Origin: Agromyces kandeliae
GTDB lineage: Bacteria; Actinomycetota; Actinomycetes; Actinomycetales; Microbacteriaceae
Direction: 5' to 3'
Length of the DNA: 64,000 nt
Assembly (NCBI RefSeq): GCF_009674665.1
Contig: NZ_WKJD01000016.1
Coordinates: forward strand, 62,001-126,000
Numbering within the stretch: the first letter of the stretch is position 1; each line of letters begins with the position of its first letter. Positions 45,355-53,842 of the stretch are shown piece by piece. The position numbers were made by a program, and so were the translations under genes. Below the pieces are notes generated by a model. It ran no database searches, was not told the DNA's origin, and saw nothing but the letters and a program-made list of their open reading frames with translations.

Positions 45355-46242
45355 TCAGCGGCCGTGCAGCTTGATCTCGGCCGCCTTCACCACGTTGGCG
45401 AGGAGCATGGCCCGGGTCATCGGGCCGACGCCGCCGGGGTTCGGCGAGAGGTGGCCGGCGACCTCGGCGACCGCCGGGTCGACGTCGCCCGTGAGCCTGC
45501 CCTTGCCGGTCTCCTCGTCGGCGACGCGCGTGATGCCCACGTCGAGGACCGCGGCACCGGGCTTGATCCACTCGGCCTTGACCATGTGCGGCACCCCGAC
45601 GGCCGCGACGACGATGTCGGCGCGGGCGACCTCGGCGGCGAGGTCCCGGGTGCGCGAGTGCGTGAGGGTGACCGTGGCATCGAGGCCCTTGCGGGTGAAG
45701 AGCAGGCCGAGCGGGCGTCCGACGGTGAGGCCGCGGCCGATGACCGTCACGTGCTGTCCGCGGATCGGGACGTCGTAGCGCTGCAGCATCTCGACGATGC
45801 CGGCCGGCGTGCACGGCAGCGGGGAGCGCAGCTCGCCCTCGATGCCCAGCACGAGCCGGCCGAGGTTGGTGGGGTGCAACCCGTCGGCGTCCTTGTCGGG
45901 GTCGATGAGCTCGAGCATCGCGTTCTCGTCGTGGCCGGTGGGCAGCGGGAGCTGCACGATGTAGCCGGTGACCTCGCGCGCCGAGTTGAGGTCGTCGATC
46001 GCGGCGCGGACGTCGGCGGTCGTGGCCGACGCGGGCAGGTCGACGCGGATCGACTCGATGCCGACCTCGGCGCAGTCGCGGTGCTTGCCCGCGACGTAGG
46101 AGCGCGACGCGGGGTCGTCGCCGACGAGCAGGGTGCCGAGGCCCGGCACGACGCCGTTGGCTCGGAGGTCGGTGATGCGCGAGACGAGTTCGGACTTCAC
46201 GGCCGACGCGGTGGCGACGCCGTCGAGGGTGATCGCGGTCAT
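45355..46242 (-). CDS. folD: Methylenetetrahydrofolate dehydrogenase/cyclohydrolase
   Basis: 295 residues. FolD signatures: [17 protein letters not shown] with the catalytic Lys, [24 protein letters not shown] and the NADP-binding [14 protein letters not shown]. It interconverts 5,10-methylene- and 10-formyl-tetrahydrofolate. ATG 46242 (internal to a longer frame) is preceded by GGAAAGG and matches homologues. It follows glyA in the same direction after a 165-base gap with an imperfect GC-rich hairpin near 46363-46397. Confidence 0.94.
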   Translation of the reverse strand: MTAITLDGVATASAVKSELVSRITDLRANGVVPGLGTLLVGDDPASRSYVAGKHRDCAEVGIESIRVDLPASATTADVRAAIDDLNSAREVTGYIVQLPLPTGHDENAMLELIDPDKDADGLHPTNLGRLVLGIEGELRSPLPCTPAGIVEMLQRYDVPIRGQHVTVIGRGLTVGRPLGLLFTRKGLDATVTLTHSRTRDLAAEVARADIVVAAVGVPHMVKAEWIKPGAAVLDVGITRVADEETGKGRLTGDVDPAVAEVAGHLSPNPGGVGPMTRAMLLANVVKAAEIKLHGR

Positions 46243-46407
46243 TTCGGGAGCCTTTCCGAGCTGGTCATCGGGTGCGGAGCGAAGGAGATTCCGGCCGACA
46301 TGCCGGTCGGCGGATGCCACGGGCGGCGTGTCGCGACGGAACTCCTTCACCGAGTCCGGCCGGGGCCCGGGGCGGGCGAGCGCTCGCCCCGGGGCCGCGG
46401 CGGCCGG

Positions 46408-47727
46408 CTACTGCTGGAGGCCGGGGTAGAGCGGGAACGCCGCGGTCAGCGCATCGACGCGCGACCGGAGCGCCGCGACATCCGGGTTCGCCTGCAGCGC
46501 CAGCGCGATGACGTCGGCGACCTCGGTGAACTCGGCGTCGCCGAACCCGCGGGTCGCGAGCGCCGGCGTGCCGATGCGCAGGCCCGAGGTGACCATCGGG
46601 GGGCGCGGGTCGAACGGCACCGCGTTGCGGTTCACGGTGATGCCGACCTCGTGCAGGCGGTCCTCGGCCTGCTGGCCGTCGAGCTCGGAGGTGCGCAGGT
46701 CGGCGAGCACGAGGTGCACGTCGGTGCCGCCCGTGAGCACGTCGACGCCCGCCGCGCGCGAGTCGTCGGCGACGAGGCGCTCCGCGAGGATCCGCGCGCC
46801 GCGCACCGTGCGCTCCTGGCGGTCGCGGAACTCCTCGGACGCCGCGATCTTGAACGCCGTCGCCTTCGCGGCGATCACGTGCATGAGCGGGCCGCCCTGC
46901 TGGCCGGGGAACACGTTGGAGTTGAGCTTCTTCGCCAGCTCCATGTCGCGGGCGAGGATGAAGCCCGAGCGCGGGCCGCCGATCGTCTTGTGCACGGTCG
47001 ACGAGACGACGTCGGCGTGCGGCACGGGGTTGGGGTGCAGGCCGGCGGCGACGAGTCCGGCGAAGTGCGCCATGTCGACCCAGAGCTTCGCGCCGACCTC
47101 GTCGGCGATCTCGCGGAACGCGGCGAAGTCGAGCTGGCGCGGGTAGGCCGACCAGCCCGCGATGATGACCTGCGGGCGGTGCTCGAGCGCCTTGTCGCGC
47201 ACCACGTTCATGTCGACCTGGAAGGTCTCGGGGTCGACGCCGTACGCGACGGCGTTGTAGAGCTTGCCCGAGAAGTTCAGCTTCATGCCGTGCGTGAGGT
47301 GACCGCCGTGCGCGAGCTCGAGGCCGAGGATCGTGTCGCCGGGCGTGGCGATCGCGGAGAGCACCGCGGCGTTCGCGGTCGCGCCCGAGTGGGGCTGCAC
47401 GTTCGCGTACTCGGCGCCGAAGAGGCTCTTCGCGCGCTGGATCGCCAGGTTCTCGGCGACGTCGACGAACTCGCAGCCGCCGTAGTAGCGGCGACCGGGG
47501 TAGCCCTCGGCGTACTTGTTCGTGAGCACCGAGCCCTGCGACTGCAGGATCGAGACCGGCACGAAGTTCTCGCTCGCGATCATCTCGAGCGTCGAGCGCT
47601 GGCGGTTGAGCTCGAGCTCGAGGACCTCGGCGATCTCGGGGTCGACCTCGGCGAGAGGCTGGTTGAAGACGGATGCGGCGCCCGCGACGGCGTCGGCGGG
47701 GGCGTCGGTGGTGAGTGACTCAGCCAA
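46408..47727 (-). CDS. glyA: Serine hydroxymethyltransferase
   Basis: 439 residues, slightly longer than usual through an N-terminal tail of ~25 residues. The PLP lysine is in [15 protein letters not shown], preceded by [30 protein letters not shown] is at the N-terminal side. It converts serine and tetrahydrofolate to glycine and methylene-tetrahydrofolate. An AAGGAG ribosome site precedes ATG 47727. Its leader holds a ZTP riboswitch and a hairpin, so it is probably controlled by purine/folate status along with folD. Confidence 0.95.
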   Translation of the reverse strand: MAESLTTDAPADAVAGAASVFNQPLAEVDPEIAEVLELELNRQRSTLEMIASENFVPVSILQSQGSVLTNKYAEGYPGRRYYGGCEFVDVAENLAIQRAKSLFGAEYANVQPHSGATANAAVLSAIATPGDTILGLELAHGGHLTHGMKLNFSGKLYNAVAYGVDPETFQVDMNVVRDKALEHRPQVIIAGWSAYPRQLDFAAFREIADEVGAKLWVDMAHFAGLVAAGLHPNPVPHADVVSSTVHKTIGGPRSGFILARDMELAKKLNSNVFPGQQGGPLMHVIAAKATAFKIAASEEFRDRQERTVRGARILAERLVADDSRAAGVDVLTGGTDVHLVLADLRTSELDGQQAEDRLHEVGITVNRNAVPFDPRPPMVTSGLRIGTPALATRGFGDAEFTEVADVIALALQANPDVAALRSRVDALTAAFPLYPGLQQ

Positions 47728-47769
47728 TGGATGGCTCCTTCGAAGATGACATGCGGACCTGCGGAAATC

Positions 47770-47797
47770 GCCTCGTGCGCGACTCGCGCCCCGAGGC
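47770..47797 (-). terminator. Hairpin in the riboswitch expression platform
   Basis: On the minus strand, GCCTCG pairs with CGAGGC around an inner GCGCG-AGT-CGCGC stem and is followed by GATTTCC, a short T run. Its position between the aptamer and glyA makes it the likely switch-controlled terminator. Confidence 0.6.
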
Positions 47798-47807
47798 CTC
47801 GCGTACC

Positions 47808-47880
47808 GGCCCAGGCGTGCGGTCGGTCCGTGCCAGTCGCTCCCCGATGGTCACCCATCTCAACGCCAGTCGCGACGCCG
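47808..47880 (-). promoter_or_regulatory. ZTP (pfl) riboswitch upstream of glyA
   Basis: Read on the minus strand the leader shows the conserved pfl aptamer elements in order: GTCGCGACTGGCG, then ATGGGTGACCATCGGGGAGCG, a linker, and the 3' element CCGCACGCCTGGGCC. The pseudoknot partners CGGGGAGCG... and the GCCTGGGC 3' strand fit the family. ZTP riboswitches sense 5-aminoimidazole-4-carboxamide riboside 5'-phosphates, which rise when 10-formyl-folate is short, and usually turn on folate genes. A -10 box TATGCT (47889-47884, minus strand) would start transcription at the aptamer's first bases. Confidence 0.9.
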
Positions 47881-47977
47881 CCAAGCATAGCAACGGATGC
47901 CGCGAGGCCATGCCGCGGATGACGTGCGCGGTCGCGGTGCCCGACGACCTCGCGGGTGCCGGCGATATCGTGGCCCG

Positions 47978-49147
47978 GTGACCTCCGCGCCGACGACCGT
48001 CATCCACTCCGCCCGCATCGTCTCGGGCGGCGACAGCGTTCCCGACGCGTGGGTCCGGTTCGAGGGCGACCGGATCGCGGGGCGGGGCATCGGCGAGGCG
48101 TGGCGCGATGCACCCGCCGTGCGGGCGGGCGGGGCCGAGGTGACGGATGCCGCGGGCCGATGGCTCACGCCCGGCTTCGTCGACATCCACTGCCACGGCG
48201 CGGGGGGCGCGGCGTTCGACGAGGGCGCCGGCGCCATCGGCGCGGCGCTGGCGGTGCACCGGGCGCATGGAACGACGCGGAGCGTCTGCTCGCTGGTGAC
48301 GGCGCCCGTCGACGTGCTCGCCGAGCGACTGACCGCGATCGCAGCGGTCGTGGCATCCGACCCGCTCGTGCTCGGCGCCCACCTGGAGGGCCCGTTCCTC
48401 GACCACGAGTTCCGCGGCGCGCACGACCCGTCGATGCTGCGCACCGCCGACGACGCGGCGCTCGACCGGCTGCTGGAGGCTGCCGGCGGCACGCTCCGCC
48501 AGGTCACGATCGCGCCGGAGCACGAGGGGGCGACCGCGGCGATCGCGCGACTCGTCGACGCGGACGTCGCGGTCGCCGTCGGCCACACGGGCGCCGACTT
48601 CGACACCGCGCTCCGCGCGTTCGACGCGGGGGCGTCGATCCTCACGCATGCGTTCAACGGCATGCGCGGCATCCACCACCGCGCACCCGGACCGGTCGTC
48701 GCCGCGATGCACGCCGACCACGTGACCCTCGAGGTGATCGGCGACGGGGTGCACGTGCATCCGGACGTGGTGCGCCTGGCGTTCTCGGGCGCGTCGGGGA
48801 GGGTCGCGCTGGTGACCGACGCGATGGCCGCGACCGGGGCATCGGACGGCGAGTACGTGCTCGGATCGCTCTCGGTGGACGTGCGCGACGGCGTCGCGCG
48901 ACTCGCCGACACGGGCGCGATCGCCGGGTCGACGCTCACGCAGGACGAGGCGCTGCGACGCGCCGTCCTCGACTCGGGGATCCCGCTGCACGAGGCGGTC
49001 GGCGCGCTCACGGTCACGCCCGCGTCCGCGATCGGGCGCGCGGGCGACCTCGGCCGACTCGACGTCGGATTCGCCGCAGACGCGGTGCTGCTCGACGACG
49101 ACCTCGCCGTCACCGCGGTGTGGGGCGCGGGCGGGCGCATCGCCTGA
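47978..49147 (+). CDS. nagA: N-acetylglucosamine-6-phosphate deacetylase
   Basis: 389 residues, amidohydrolase fold. Metal/substrate motifs: DIHCHGAGG near residue 65, HLEGPFLDHEFRGAH, GHTGADFDTALRAF, LTHAFNGM and VTDAMAATGAS with the catalytic Asp. It makes glucosamine-6-phosphate for NagB, encoded 8 kb away. GTG 47978 follows TATCGT by six bases (leaderless). Divergent from the glyA riboswitch leader. Confidence 0.93.
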   Translation: MTSAPTTVIHSARIVSGGDSVPDAWVRFEGDRIAGRGIGEAWRDAPAVRAGGAEVTDAAGRWLTPGFVDIHCHGAGGAAFDEGAGAIGAALAVHRAHGTTRSVCSLVTAPVDVLAERLTAIAAVVASDPLVLGAHLEGPFLDHEFRGAHDPSMLRTADDAALDRLLEAAGGTLRQVTIAPEHEGATAAIARLVDADVAVAVGHTGADFDTALRAFDAGASILTHAFNGMRGIHHRAPGPVVAAMHADHVTLEVIGDGVHVHPDVVRLAFSGASGRVALVTDAMAATGASDGEYVLGSLSVDVRDGVARLADTGAIAGSTLTQDEALRRAVLDSGIPLHEAVGALTVTPASAIGRAGDLGRLDVGFAADAVLLDDDLAVTAVWGAGGRIA

Positions 49148-49524
49148 CACGGACGCCGCGGGTCGGCGCGGCAGACCCCCGCCCCGGGCGGAGCGGGGGG
49201 CCTGTTCCCCTTCGCCCCTCGCTCCGTCCCGGTCGCCGTTCCGCGCGATCCCCCACGCGGTCCGCTCGATCCCGAGCGACCACCCGGCCCTTCCCCGGTG
49301 CGCGGTCCCTCACCATGAGAGACGCGATCCCGGCCGGATCATGACGCGACTTCCCACGATCCGGCGACGGAAGCCGGTCGGCTGATATCGCGTTTCGTCG
49401 ATCCGGCCGCTCATCTGGTGGAATGAGCGGGACCGCACTGCGGCCCGACCGGCGCGGACCGCCGGCACCCGAGGGCATCGCACGCGATCCGGGCGAGCGC
49501 GCCCGCACGAGGAGGACCAGGCAC
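49148..49524. other. 377-base intergenic region with a terminator hairpin
   Basis: A hairpin CCCCCGC/GCGGGGG at 49176-49199 terminates nagA. The rest should hold the promoter of the fused sigma factor gene; an AT-richer patch with GATATCGCGTTTCG lies near 49384-49396. No gene seen; an earlier ATG at 49423 in frame with the sigma gene is not favoured. Confidence 0.5.
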
Positions 49525-51021
49525 GTGACCCCAGCACGTTCAGCGCCCGCCGACGCCGACCTGATCGCGGCGACCCGCACCGGCGACCGCGAGGCGTACG
49601 CCGAACTCTGGCGTCGCCACGAGGCATCCGCCCGCACCGTCGCCCGCTCGCACACCACGCTCGACGCCGACGACCTCGTCGCAGAGGCGTTCACGCGGAC
49701 CTTCGACGCCATCCGGTCGGGCAAGGGCCCGCACGGGGCGTTCCGCCCGTACCTCTTCACGACGATCCGGAACACGGCCGCCAGCTGGGGCCGCGCCAAC
49801 CGGGAGGCGCCGCTCGACCAGCTCGAGTCGGTGGAGGATCCCGCGACCGGCGACGCGGCCGCGCTCGAGGCGCTCGACCGGTCGACGACCGCGACCGCGT
49901 TCCGCGCCCTGCCCGAGCGATGGCAGGAGGTGCTCTGGTACGCGGAGGTAGAGCGGATGTCGCCGCAGCAGATCGCGCCGCTGCTCGGCATGAGCGCGAA
50001 CGCGACGGCGGCGCTCGCCTACCGCGCACGCGAGGGCCTGCGCCAGCAGTGGATCCGGGCGCACCTCGCCGACGCCCACCGGGAGCCCGAGTGCGGCTGG
50101 ACGGTCGACCGCCTCGGCGCGTACATGCGCGGGCGCCTCCGCTCGCGCGACACCGCCAAGGTCGAGGCCCACCTCGACGGCTGCGCGAAGTGCACGATCG
50201 TGGCGGCGGAGGCGCGCGAGGTCGGCATGCGGCTCGCGCTCGTCCTGCTCCCCCTCGCCGCGGGGACGACGGCGGCGACCGCGTACACGGCCTGGCTCGG
50301 CAACGCGGCACCCATCGCGACCACGGCGGCGGGCGCGGGCGGGATCGGCGCGGCGGGCGCGGCCGCAGCCGGTTCTGACGTGGTCGCCGGGACCGCCGTC
50401 GGCGGCGCCGGCCACGCGGCCGGAGCCGCGGGGGGCGCGGCAGCGGCGGGCGCGGCGTCCGGCACGAGCGCAGCGGTCGCCCTCGGCGCCGGCGTCGGCG
50501 GTGCGGTGCTCGTCGCCACCACCGCGGTCGCGCTGCTCGTGCTGCCGCAGGTCGCCCCGACGGATGCCGCGACGGGCCGGGAATCGACGGCGATCGCCGT
50601 CGACGCGCCCGTCGATCCGGAGCCCGCGTCGATCGAGTCGGAGCCGGACGCCGCGCCGGCGCCGCCCGAGGACGAGGTGACGCCCGAACCGGTCTCCCCG
50701 CCCGCCGAGCCGTCGCCCGCGGTCGAGCCCGAGCCCGCGGCCGCGGTCGTCGCCGAGTCGGAACTGGTCCCCGAGCCGTCCCCGGAGCCGCCCGTCGAGC
50801 CCGAGCGCGAGCCGCAACCGATCGCCGAGCTGGGAGTCGTCGTCGACGCGCACGGCTCGAGCCTCACGTTCTCGCTCGCGGGCGAGCCGGGCGCGACGGT
50901 GGAACTGCTCGCCGACGGCATGCCCTTCGCGACGGTGATGCTCGACGCGTCGGGCCTCGCCGTCGTCGAGTTCCTCGCGCCCGCGAACCACAGGTGGACC
51001 GCGACGGCGCGCTACGCCTGA
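49525..51021 (+). CDS. ECF sigma factor fused to zinc-finger anti-sigma and membrane domain
   Basis: 498 residues from GTG 49525, fixed by GAGGAGG. Residues ~8-180 carry sigma regions 2 (LVAEAFTRTFDAIR) and 4 (MSPQQIAPLLGMSANATAALAYRARE). Residues ~188-225 form a zinc-binding anti-sigma motif with His216, Cys220 and Cys223 (HLDGCAKC). Two hydrophobic segments at ~233-260 and ~335-365, a Gly/Ala-rich linker, a Pro/Glu-rich region (~385-450) and a C-terminal predicted beta domain follow. One protein thus combines sigma, anti-sigma and sensor parts, as in some actinobacterial ECF groups. Confidence 0.85.
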   Translation: MTPARSAPADADLIAATRTGDREAYAELWRRHEASARTVARSHTTLDADDLVAEAFTRTFDAIRSGKGPHGAFRPYLFTTIRNTAASWGRANREAPLDQLESVEDPATGDAAALEALDRSTTATAFRALPERWQEVLWYAEVERMSPQQIAPLLGMSANATAALAYRAREGLRQQWIRAHLADAHREPECGWTVDRLGAYMRGRLRSRDTAKVEAHLDGCAKCTIVAAEAREVGMRLALVLLPLAAGTTAATAYTAWLGNAAPIATTAAGAGGIGAAGAAAAGSDVVAGTAVGGAGHAAGAAGGAAAAGAASGTSAAVALGAGVGGAVLVATTAVALLVLPQVAPTDAATGRESTAIAVDAPVDPEPASIESEPDAAPAPPEDEVTPEPVSPPAEPSPAVEPEPAAAVVAESELVPEPSPEPPVEPEREPQPIAELGVVVDAHGSSLTFSLAGEPGATVELLADGMPFATVMLDASGLAVVEFLAPANHRWTATARYA

Positions 51022-51043
51022 ACCGCCGCGCGCCGTGGCGTCA

Positions 51044-52309
51044 CTACGCCTCGACGACCCGCGTGCGGGCGCGCTCGGCGCGCGAGGTGCGCACCATGAC
51101 GAGCATCGCGACCACGAGCAGCACCGCGTACGCGACCGGCACCGCGCCGACGCCGACGGCCTCGAAGAGCACCGCGCCGACGAGCGCGCCGCCGCCGATG
51201 CCGACGTTGAAGGCGGTCGTGTAGAGCGCGCTCGCGGCGTCCCGTCGCTCGGGCGGCGCGGCCTGCAGCAGCCGCGTCTGCAGCAGCGGAGGGACGGCGC
51301 CGAAGGCGAAGCCCCACACGGTGTACGCGATGATCGCGGGCCAGAGGCCCGGCTCGGCCGCGATCACGAGGAGCGCGACGGCGAGCAGCAGCATGGCGCC
51401 GACGAGCGCGCGGACGCTGTCGCGCGCGATCGGACTTCCGGCGACGAGCAGGCCAACGGCACCCGCGAGGCCCGATGCGAAGAGCAGGGGGGCGACCGCG
51501 GCGGAGGAGGCGCCGACGACGTCGGTGAGCAGCGGGGCGACGTAGGTGAGCGCCGCGTACTGGCCGATCATCACGACGGCGGTGACGACGCTGACGGCGA
51601 CGACCCCGCGCATGCCGCGGCGGCCGGCGAGGATCGCGGTCGCGGCGGTCGCCGTGGCGGTCGTGTCGGTCCCGCGCTCCGCGACCTCCCCCGACGCCGC
51701 GGTCGAGGCATCCGCCGGGAGCACCGCCCGCACGACCACGGCGCCCGCGAGCGTGAGGGCGGCGACGACGCCGAACGCCCACCGCCAGCCCACGGCCTGG
51801 CCGAGTGCGGTGGCGAGCGGCACGCCCGCGATGAGCGCGAGGGTTCCGCCGCCGAGCACGACGGACACCGCACGGCCCAGGTGCCGTTCGGCGACGAGCC
51901 GGGCGGGATAGGCGCCGACGAGTGCCCAGAACAGGCCGTGCGCGACGCCGCCGACGATGCGGAACGCGACGAGCTGGCCGTACTCCGGAACGAGCGCCGA
52001 GGCCGCGGTGGAGAGCCCGAGCACGACGAGGACGATCGTGATCAGCGTGCGCCGGGGCATCCGCTTGAGCAGTGCCGTGAGCGGCGTCGAGGTCACGACG
52101 ACCGTGAAGGCGAAGACCGAGACGAGCAGGCCCACCAGGGGCGCGCCGACACCCAGGTCGGCGCTCATCTCGGGGAGCAGCCCGGTGGGCAGCATCTCGA
52201 TGGTGATGGACAGGAAGACGGCCGCGGCGAGCGCGAGGAGCGCACGCCAGGGCATGGCTCCGGTGGCGCCGGCGCGCGGCGACGAGGTGATCGGCATGAG
52301 GAAGGTCAT
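51044..52309 (-). CDS. MFS transporter, DHA1/AraJ-like
   Basis: 421 residues with 12 predicted spans and a long cytoplasmic loop between spans 6 and 7 (residues ~205-235). Motif A-like sequence TALLKRMPRRTL follows span 2. Sugar-efflux or drug-efflux transporters of this type pump small molecules out. Start ATG 52309; an alternative ATG lies four codons later. Divergent from purU. Confidence 0.85.
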   Translation of the reverse strand: MTFLMPITSSPRAGATGAMPWRALLALAAAVFLSITIEMLPTGLLPEMSADLGVGAPLVGLLVSVFAFTVVVTSTPLTALLKRMPRRTLITIVLVVLGLSTAASALVPEYGQLVAFRIVGGVAHGLFWALVGAYPARLVAERHLGRAVSVVLGGGTLALIAGVPLATALGQAVGWRWAFGVVAALTLAGAVVVRAVLPADASTAASGEVAERGTDTTATATAATAILAGRRGMRGVVAVSVVTAVVMIGQYAALTYVAPLLTDVVGASSAAVAPLLFASGLAGAVGLLVAGSPIARDSVRALVGAMLLLAVALLVIAAEPGLWPAIIAYTVWGFAFGAVPPLLQTRLLQAAPPERRDAASALYTTAFNVGIGGGALVGAVLFEAVGVGAVPVAYAVLLVVAMLVMVRTSRAERARTRVVEA

Positions 52310-52452
52310 CCGACGGCGTTCCCCGCTCGCGGCACGGCCAGCGGCGGGTCGACTACGCGCTCACGTGCGCGCCCGGGGCCGACGGTGTCCGCACGACCGC
52401 GTCCAGTGTAGCGGGCGCGACCTGCGTATTCGCCGGGCGGTACGCTGGCCCG

Positions 52453-53331
52453 ATGAGCACGGAGGCCGAGCCGCACAGCCCGCACCTGTCCCACTGGGTC
52501 GTCACGCTGAGCTGCACCGACGGTCCGGGGATCGTGCATGCGGTGAGCGGCGCGATCGTCGCCGCGCGCGGCAACATCACCGAGAGCCAGCAGTTCGCGA
52601 GCCACGACACGGGGCGGTTCTTCATGCGCGTGCAGGTCGAGTCGCCGGCCGACCGCACCGAGTTCGAGGCCGCGCTCGCGCCGGTCATCGAGCGGTGGAG
52701 CATGGAGCTGCACCTCGACGAGGTCGGCCGTCCGCTGCGCACGCTCGTGCTCGCCTCGACCGCGGGCCACTGCGTCAACGACCTGCTGTTCCGCCAGCGC
52801 GGCGGGCAGCTGCCGGTCGAGATCCCCCTCGTGCTCTCCAACCACGGCACGCTCCGCGACCTCGTCGACTTCTACGGCGTGCCGTTCGAGTCGGCGCCCG
52901 TCACCTCGCCCGAGACCAAGGCCGAGTTCGAGCGGCGCATCCTCGAGGCGGTCGACGAGCACGACATCGAGCTCGTCGTGCTCGCGCGCTACATGCAGAT
53001 CCTCTCGCCCGAGCTGTGCGACGCGCTCGCCGGGCGATGCATCAACATCCACCACTCGTTCCTGCCGGGCTTCAAGGGCGCGAACCCGTACCGTCAGGCG
53101 CACGCGCGCGGCGTGAAGCTCATCGGCGCCACGGCGCACTTCGTGACGAGCGACCTCGACGAGGGCCCGATCATCGAGCAGAACGTCGTGCGCGTGGAGC
53201 ACTCGCGCTCGGTCGCCGAGCTCGTCGCGATCGGCCAGGACGAGGAGAGCCGTACCCTCTCGCAGGCCGTGAAGTGGTTCGCCGAGCGGCGCGTGCTGCT
53301 CGACGGGCAGCGCACGGTCATCTTCCGCTGA
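52453..53331 (+). CDS. purU: Formyltetrahydrofolate deformylase
   Basis: 292 residues. N-terminal ACT domain (VVTLSCTDGPGIVHAVSGAI, residues ~15-90) and C-terminal formyltransferase-like domain with LSNHGTLRD, LARYMQIL, INIHHSFLPGFKGANPY and the catalytic His/Asp in GATAHFVTSDLDEGPIIEQ. It releases formate from 10-formyl-tetrahydrofolate, balancing the folate pool that glyA and folD feed. ATG 52453 follows TACGCT by six bases (leaderless). Confidence 0.94.
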   Translation: MSTEAEPHSPHLSHWVVTLSCTDGPGIVHAVSGAIVAARGNITESQQFASHDTGRFFMRVQVESPADRTEFEAALAPVIERWSMELHLDEVGRPLRTLVLASTAGHCVNDLLFRQRGGQLPVEIPLVLSNHGTLRDLVDFYGVPFESAPVTSPETKAEFERRILEAVDEHDIELVVLARYMQILSPELCDALAGRCINIHHSFLPGFKGANPYRQAHARGVKLIGATAHFVTSDLDEGPIIEQNVVRVEHSRSVAELVAIGQDEESRTLSQAVKWFAERRVLLDGQRTVIFR

Positions 53332-53382
53332 GCCGCCCGGCGGCTCGGCCCGTGCGCTGGGCGCCGGCGGGCGGGTGCCCCG

Positions 53383-53748
53383 TCAGTCGCGGAACTCGCG
53401 TCGCCCGTTCACCACGCCGCTGACCGCGGCGACGACGGCGAACACGATGGCCACGACCGGCTGGCCCATGAGCCACCAGGCGATGGCCGCGGTGGAGAAC
53501 ACGGCGATCTCGACGAGCGCCTTGACGAACGGGTCGACGTCGAAGACCGCCTTCGGCGAGCGGAACAGGCCCCAGAGCAGGATCGCGAGCAGCGGCAGGC
53601 CGATGCCGAGGAACACGCCCGGCCACGGCAGCGCGAACGCGGTGAACCCGAAGATGCCGAGCGTCACGATGGCGAAGATCTCGAGCAGGAAGCGCAGCAG
53701 GTCGTTCACGCCGACCTTCGGGGTCGGCTCGGGGGTGGCATCGTTCAC
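53383..53748 (-). CDS. YrdB/DUF2568-type small membrane protein
   Basis: 121 residues, four hydrophobic segments, starting VNDLLRFLLEIFAIVTLGIFGF, a pattern shared by DUF2568/YrdB proteins. No known function. GTG 53748 is preferred; a TTG three codons upstream is possible. Convergent with purU. Confidence 0.75.
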   Translation of the reverse strand: MNDATPEPTPKVGVNDLLRFLLEIFAIVTLGIFGFTAFALPWPGVFLGIGLPLLAILLWGLFRSPKAVFDVDPFVKALVEIAVFSTAAIAWWLMGQPVVAIVFAVVAAVSGVVNGRREFRD

Positions 53749-53783
53749 GAGGTTCAAGCCTAATCGGGCCGGACGGACGCCGA

Positions 53784-53815
53784 CGCCGCGGCATCCCCCT
53801 GGGGATGCCGCGGCG
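53784..53815. terminator. Long palindromic terminator
   Basis: A perfect 15-bp stem (53784-53798 with 53801-53815) with a 2-base CT centre, downstream of the YhgE-like gene. Both arms contain the GGATGCCGC word. Confidence 0.85.
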
Positions 53816-53842
53816 CGCCGGCCGTTCGGGAGGCGTCGGGGG

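Noticed and set aside
46243..46407. Second riboswitch in front of folD
   Set aside because: The gap has a GC-rich imperfect hairpin and an ordinary ribosome site but lacks the GACTGGCG and GCCTGGGC elements of the ZTP aptamer or another class I know.
49423..49524. Longer N terminus for the fused sigma factor from ATG 49423
   Set aside because: The extra 34 residues are Arg/Pro-rich without similarity to sigma region 1, and GAGGAGG clearly positions GTG 49525.
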